Assembly (NCBI RefSeq): GCF_030151805.1
Contig: NZ_JASLCN010000494.1
Coordinates: 1-8,671, forward strand
DNA: 8,671 bases
Origin: Fluviicola sp.
Lineage (GTDB): Bacteria; Bacteroidota; Bacteroidia; Flavobacteriales_D; Crocinitomicaceae
Reading direction: 5' to 3'
Shown: positions 5,550 to 8,671 of the stretch, in pieces
Numbering within the stretch: the stretch's first letter is position 1
Layout of the letters: each line of letters opens with the position of its first letter
Program-made: the position numbers and the translations under genes
The notes under the pieces: model-generated
What the model was told of the DNA's origin: nothing
Database searches by the model: none
The model's input: the letters and a program-made list of their open reading frames with translations, nothing else

Positions 5550-8500
5550 TTATTTTAATAAATTCACATGCCCCACATATTCGTGGTGCTTGTCCTTATT
5601 TCTTTCCTTAATAAGAATTTTCCAGGTATAAACACCTTCTTTACACAATTGCCCGATATACGTTCCATCCCAGCCAAAAGCAACATCGTGCGACTCGAAT
5701 AAAACCTCACCCCAGCGGTCAAAAATCAAAAGCGTATAATTCTGTCCGTCAAAACCAGAGCTGAATACCGGGAAGAAGACGTTGTTGTGTTCATCGCCGT
5801 CAGGAGTAAAGGTATTCGGAACATAGAAGATCAATTCATCTATTACCGAAACAACCAACACAGCACTGTCGTTACATCCTGCCGGATTGGAAGCATACAG
5901 AATCACGTGATACACTCCTGGTGTTCCCGCATACTGATGCGTCGGATTGGTTTGACTGGAAGTTGTTCCGTCTCCGAATTCCCAGAAATAGGTTGTAGCA
6001 TTTGTCGAATTGTTATCAAAACTAAACACCGGATTCAAAATGGATTGCTCAATCGTATTCACACCGAACGATGCATCCACTTCCGGATAGATTGTCACCA
6101 TATTAGCGTTCGTCAGAGAATTCACACAACCGTTTCCATCTGTAATGGTTAAAGTCACATCAAACGTTCCGGCTGTATTGAATTGCTGCGTAATTGTTCC
6201 GCAACCGGTTTGCGTTCCTCCACCTTCAAAAGTCCAGACACAATTCACTGAATTCGGACTTGTATTGGTAAACGAGATCGAAACCGGAGCACAACCATTT
6301 GTTGCATTACTTGTAAATGAAACAAGCGGCAACGGATTAACCGTCACGACGACTACATCTGTGGCAATACATCCAAGTGGATTCGTTACTGTAACAGTGT
6401 ATGAGCTGGTTCCGGCTGTTGAAGCATTTACCCGCGGATTGGAAATCGTAGCATCATTCAATCCCGTAGCCGGATTCCACGAGTAGGTATTTCCCGCAAC
6501 CGGAGCCGAACCGATCTGGTTTCCTGTTGTTGAATTGAGACAAAGACTGATATCTGCCCCTGCATTGGCAACCGGGTTATTACTCACTCCGATTGTAAAC
6601 GTGACACTCGATCCCGCACAACCGTTCAAAGTAGGCACAACGGTTACCGTTCCGCTGATTGGTGTTGTTCCCGGATTCGTTCCGGCGAAAGCAGGAATAT
6701 CACCTGCTCCACTCGCTCCAAGTCCGATCGAAGTATTAGTGTTCGTCCATGCAAACGTTGATCCTGTTGGCGTGGAGGTGAAAGATGGAATCGCCACATT
6801 CCCATTCGGACAAACAACCACGTTTGCAACCGGATCCATCACCGGAATCGGGTTAACGGTAATGGTAATTGATCCTGTCAACGTGTTATTGCAAGACGCC
6901 GGAGCAGCAGATTGAGCTGAAACCAGCGTGTAGGTTGTTGTGGTATTCAAAACTCCTGTATTGACGGTTGCAGTTCCCGCTGCATTCAACGTAACAGTTG
7001 AATTTGCGGTTCCATTTGAATACGTTACGGCAGCATTGGGTGTTCCGGAAATCGTAAACGTCGTTGCCGAACCGGCACAAATGGTCGTTGCTCCCGAAAT
7101 AGTTGCCGTTGGTAAAGGGTTAACAGTAAGCAAAGCCGTTTGAGAACAACCATTGCTGTTTGTATAAGTAATCGTTGTTGTTCCTCCCGAAACGCCGGTC
7201 ACTAATCCGGTATTGGAAACGGTGGCAACAGCTGTATTGGATGATGCCCACGGGTTAGTAGCGTTAGCAGTTCCCGAACCTGTTAATTGGGTAGTTAATC
7301 CCACACAAACACTCAATGTTCCGGTAATCGTCGGCAGCGGATTGATTGTAACAACAGCCGTACTTTGACACGACGATGAATTCGTAAAGGTGATGGTTGC
7401 TGTTCCGGCCGAAACACCGGTCACTAAACCGGTATTGGAAACCGTCGCAACAGCGGTATTCGATGATGTCCACGGATTCGTCGCATTCGGTGTTCCGCTT
7501 GCGGACAATTGTGTCGTAGCTCCGACGCAGACTGTCAATGTTCCTGTTACTGCAGGATTCCCGACCACATTCAATGTCATTGTATTAGAACAGCCATTCG
7601 AATTGGTATACGTAATCGTCGTTGATCCGACTGAAACACCAGTTACTAAGCCTGCATTGGAAACAGTAGCTACAGCGGTATTCGAAGAAACCCACGGATT
7701 AGTCGCATTGGCAGTTCCGGAGCCTGTCAATTGAGAAGTTCCCCCCAGGCAAACATCGGAACCACTTACTGTAGGCAGCGAATTCACCGTTAAAATCTGA
7801 TTATCCAGGCATCCGCTTGAGTTAGTGTAAGTAATCGTTGTTGTTCCGGCTGAAACTCCGGTGATCAAACCTGTATTGGAAACCGTTGCTACAGCCGTAT
7901 TAGATGAAACCCACGGATTGGTAGCATTCGGAGTACCTGTTCCGCTCAATTGGCTTGTTCCGCCGATACAAACACTTAAAGTTCCTGTGATCGTCGCACC
8001 GGATGTAATTGTCACCGCTTGAGTTGCAGAACAACCGTTCGAATTGGTGTATGTAATCGTACTCGTTCCCGGATTCACTCCGGTTACCAATCCCGTGCTT
8101 GAAACGGTGGCAACAGCCGGATTGGAAGAGGTCCATGGATTCGTTACCGCAGCAGTTCCGCTTCCGGTCAATTGAGTCGTAGATCCGGCACAAGCTGTAA
8201 ACACCCCACCGATTGTCGGAGTTGGATTAACAGTGATCACAGCGCTTCCCGTTTGATTCTGAGAACAGCTTGTGGCACTGGAAACACTTATCAGGTTGTA
8301 AGTAAATACACCCGTTGTTCCGGTTGGAGCGGTAACTGTGGCTGTAGCCCCCGCCCCGCTGCTCATCGTTTGATTGGCGCCACCATTGATGTTGTACGTA
8401 AATGTATAAGGAGCTGTTCCGTTCGCCCCCGTAAAAGTAATCGTAGGAGCCGTAGCATTCTGGCAAACAGTTACTGTTACGGAAATCGTTGCTGTTGGTA

Positions 8501-8671
8501 ATAAATTAACCGTTACGGTAGCTGAGCCCGTTTGGTTTTGAGAACACCCCATTGCACTCGTCACACTTACCAAATTGTAAGTAAACGTTCCCGAAGTTCC
8601 GGTTGGAGCTGTAACCGTTGCGCTTGTTCCTGCTCCGCTACTCACTGTCTGGTTCGCCCCGCCGTTAATCG
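5550..8671 (-). CDS. Giant Ig/Big_2/PKD-repeat surface protein with T9SS type B sorting domain (5' end beyond window)
   Basis: The frame is open from the right edge to the TAA at 5552-5550, at least 1039 complete codons. The GTG at 8645 is not a credible start: the codons before it read INGGANQT, which matches the same point of the next repeat copy (residues 86-93). The true start and signal peptide lie off the window. Numbering from GTG 8645: 93-residue Ig-like repeats (1-143, plus the tail of an earlier copy); five Big_2-like 74-residue units (144-512); an Ig-like module (513-602); a PKD-like module (603-692, FAWTNTNTSIGL); an Ig/PKD-like module (693-772, VANAGADISLCL...YSWNPATGL); two PKD modules (773-856 and 857-936, YFWEFGDGTTSS); and the CHU_C/type B sorting domain (937-1031: VPNTFTPDGDEHNNVF, FDRWGE, WDGTY, VGHVNLLK). 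It should be secreted through Sec and T9SS and displayed or released. An adhesive or structural role is inferred from architecture. Residues 1-737 contain no Lys, Arg, His or Glu. Confidence 0.93.
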   Translation of the reverse strand, partial: INGGANQTVSSGAGTSATVTAPTGTSGTFTYNLVSVTSAMGCSQNQTGSATVTVNLLPTATISVTVTVCQNATAPTITFTGANGTAPYTFTYNINGGANQTMSSGAGATATVTAPTGTTGVFTYNLISVSSATSCSQNQTGSAVITVNPTPTIGGVFTACAGSTTQLTGSGTAAVTNPWTSSNPAVATVSSTGLVTGVNPGTSTITYTNSNGCSATQAVTITSGATITGTLSVCIGGTSQLSGTGTPNATNPWVSSNTAVATVSNTGLITGVSAGTTTITYTNSSGCLDNQILTVNSLPTVSGSDVCLGGTSQLTGSGTANATNPWVSSNTAVATVSNAGLVTGVSVGSTTITYTNSNGCSNTMTLNVVGNPAVTGTLTVCVGATTQLSASGTPNATNPWTSSNTAVATVSNTGLVTGVSAGTATITFTNSSSCQSTAVVTINPLPTITGTLSVCVGLTTQLTGSGTANATNPWASSNTAVATVSNTGLVTGVSGGTTTITYTNSNGCSQTALLTVNPLPTATISGATTICAGSATTFTISGTPNAAVTYSNGTANSTVTLNAAGTATVNTGVLNTTTTYTLVSAQSAAPASCNNTLTGSITITVNPIPVMDPVANVVVCPNGNVAIPSFTSTPTGSTFAWTNTNTSIGLGASGAGDIPAFAGTNPGTTPISGTVTVVPTLNGCAGSSVTFTIGVSNNPVANAGADISLCLNSTTGNQIGSAPVAGNTYSWNPATGLNDATISNPRVNASTAGTSSYTVTVTNPLGCIATDVVVVTVNPLPLVSFTSNATNGCAPVSISFTNTSPNSVNCVWTFEGGGTQTGCGTITQQFNTAGTFDVTLTITDGNGCVNSLTNANMVTIYPEVDASFGVNTIEQSILNPVFSFDNNSTNATTYFWEFGDGTTSSQTNPTHQYAGTPGVYHVILYASNPAGCNDSAVLVVSVIDELIFYVPNTFTPDGDEHNNVFFPVFSSGFDGQNYTLLIFDRWGEVLFESHDVAFGWDGTYIGQLCKEGVYTWKILIKERNKDKHHEYVGHVNLLK
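7110..8216 (-). repeat. Five tandem Big_2-like units of 73-74 residues (about 222 bp)
   Basis: Units span residues 144-217, 218-291, 292-364, 365-438 and 439-512 of the partial protein. The shared core is N-P-W-x-S-S-N-(T/P)-A-V-A-T-V-S-x-(T/A)-G-L-(V/I)-T-G-V followed by (T/A)TIT(Y/F)TN, the hallmark strand pair of bacterial Ig-like group 2 domains. Trp spacing is 74, 73, 74, 74 (W171, W245, W318, W392, W466). Each unit has a Cys pair 53 residues apart (152/205, 226/279, 299/352, 373/426, 447/500). At DNA level many third positions differ between copies while the protein is nearly constant. Confidence 0.9.
8226..8671 (-). repeat. 93-residue (279-bp) Ig-like repeats, at least two copies, running off the right edge
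   Basis: Copy boundaries at the M/V-SSGAG motif give a period of 93 residues (8645 to 8366). One full period covers 8367-8645, the next copy is partly present at 8226-8366 before the Big_2-like array starts, and the tail of an earlier copy lies at 8646-8671. Shared elements are NGGANQT, SSGAG, ATVTAPTGT, FTYNL and CSQNQTGSA. The number of copies beyond the window is unknown. Confidence 0.85.

Noticed and set aside
2661..5850. Invertible segment between the similar sorting-domain ends of the first and third genes, which lie on opposite strands
   Set aside because: Similarity is clear in protein, but the longest identical DNA stretch I could see is short, and there is no recombinase gene or site-specific inverted repeat.
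6145..7734. Several plus-strand open frames of 110-126 codons opposite the third adhesin (6145-6486, 6535-6915, 7390-7734)
   Set aside because: They repeat with the same period as the Ig/Big_2-like units on the other strand and are reverse-complement shadows of that repeat code, with no independent start signal or family resemblance.
8643..8645. GTG as the start codon of the minus-strand gene
   Set aside because: It falls in the middle of a 93-residue repeat and the frame is open to the window edge.
7110..8671. Regularly spaced repeats that could suggest a CRISPR array or satellite DNA
   Set aside because: Periods of 222 and 279 bp keep the reading frame and encode Ig-like folds; there are no short identical repeats with unique spacers.

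Overview
The window looks chromosomal, from a member of Bacteroidota. All three large proteins end in the CHU_C / 'gliding motility-associated C-terminal' domain, which is the type B sorting signal of the type IX secretion system (T9SS), found in that phylum. The surrounding repertoire (GEVED, PKD and Big_2-like domains, Thr/Asn/Ser-rich Ig-like repeats) and the moderate G+C content suggest Flavobacteriia. A Fluviicola/Crocinitomicaceae-like organism is my guess from the style of the C-terminal domains, not something the sequence proves.

Layout. (1) 1-287, minus strand: the first 95 codons of a Crp/Fnr-family regulator whose remainder lies off the left edge. (2) 288-569: AT-rich divergent intergenic region with a 10-bp-arm hairpin and two small palindromic elements near the next gene. 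(3) 570-2948 and 3003-5438, plus strand: two large secreted modular proteins separated by 54 bp, probably one operon. The first has a GEVED domain that appears to be inserted into a PKD-like domain. The second has a Cys-containing N-terminal beta-sandwich-like domain. Both carry three tandem copies of the same 65-residue Ig-like unit. (4) 5439-5549: convergent intergenic region with a strong hairpin that could terminate transcription from both sides. (5) 5550-8671, minus strand: the C-terminal 1039 or so codons of a third, larger modular adhesin-like protein, open at the right edge. It contains 93-residue repeats, five tandem Big_2-like 74-residue units, PKD modules and the sorting domain.

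The three big proteins are best read as Sec-exported, T9SS-delivered surface or extracellular proteins with adhesive or matrix roles. No catalytic domain is visible in any of them. No T9SS machinery gene or PorP/SprF partner lies in the window.

The most striking unexplained property is compositional. The repeat cores contain almost no charged residues. In the third protein the first 737 codons after the GTG at 8645 encode no Lys, Arg, His or Glu. In the second protein 566 consecutive residues have no Lys or Arg. I found no evidence of a mobile element, CRISPR array, RNA gene or defence system.
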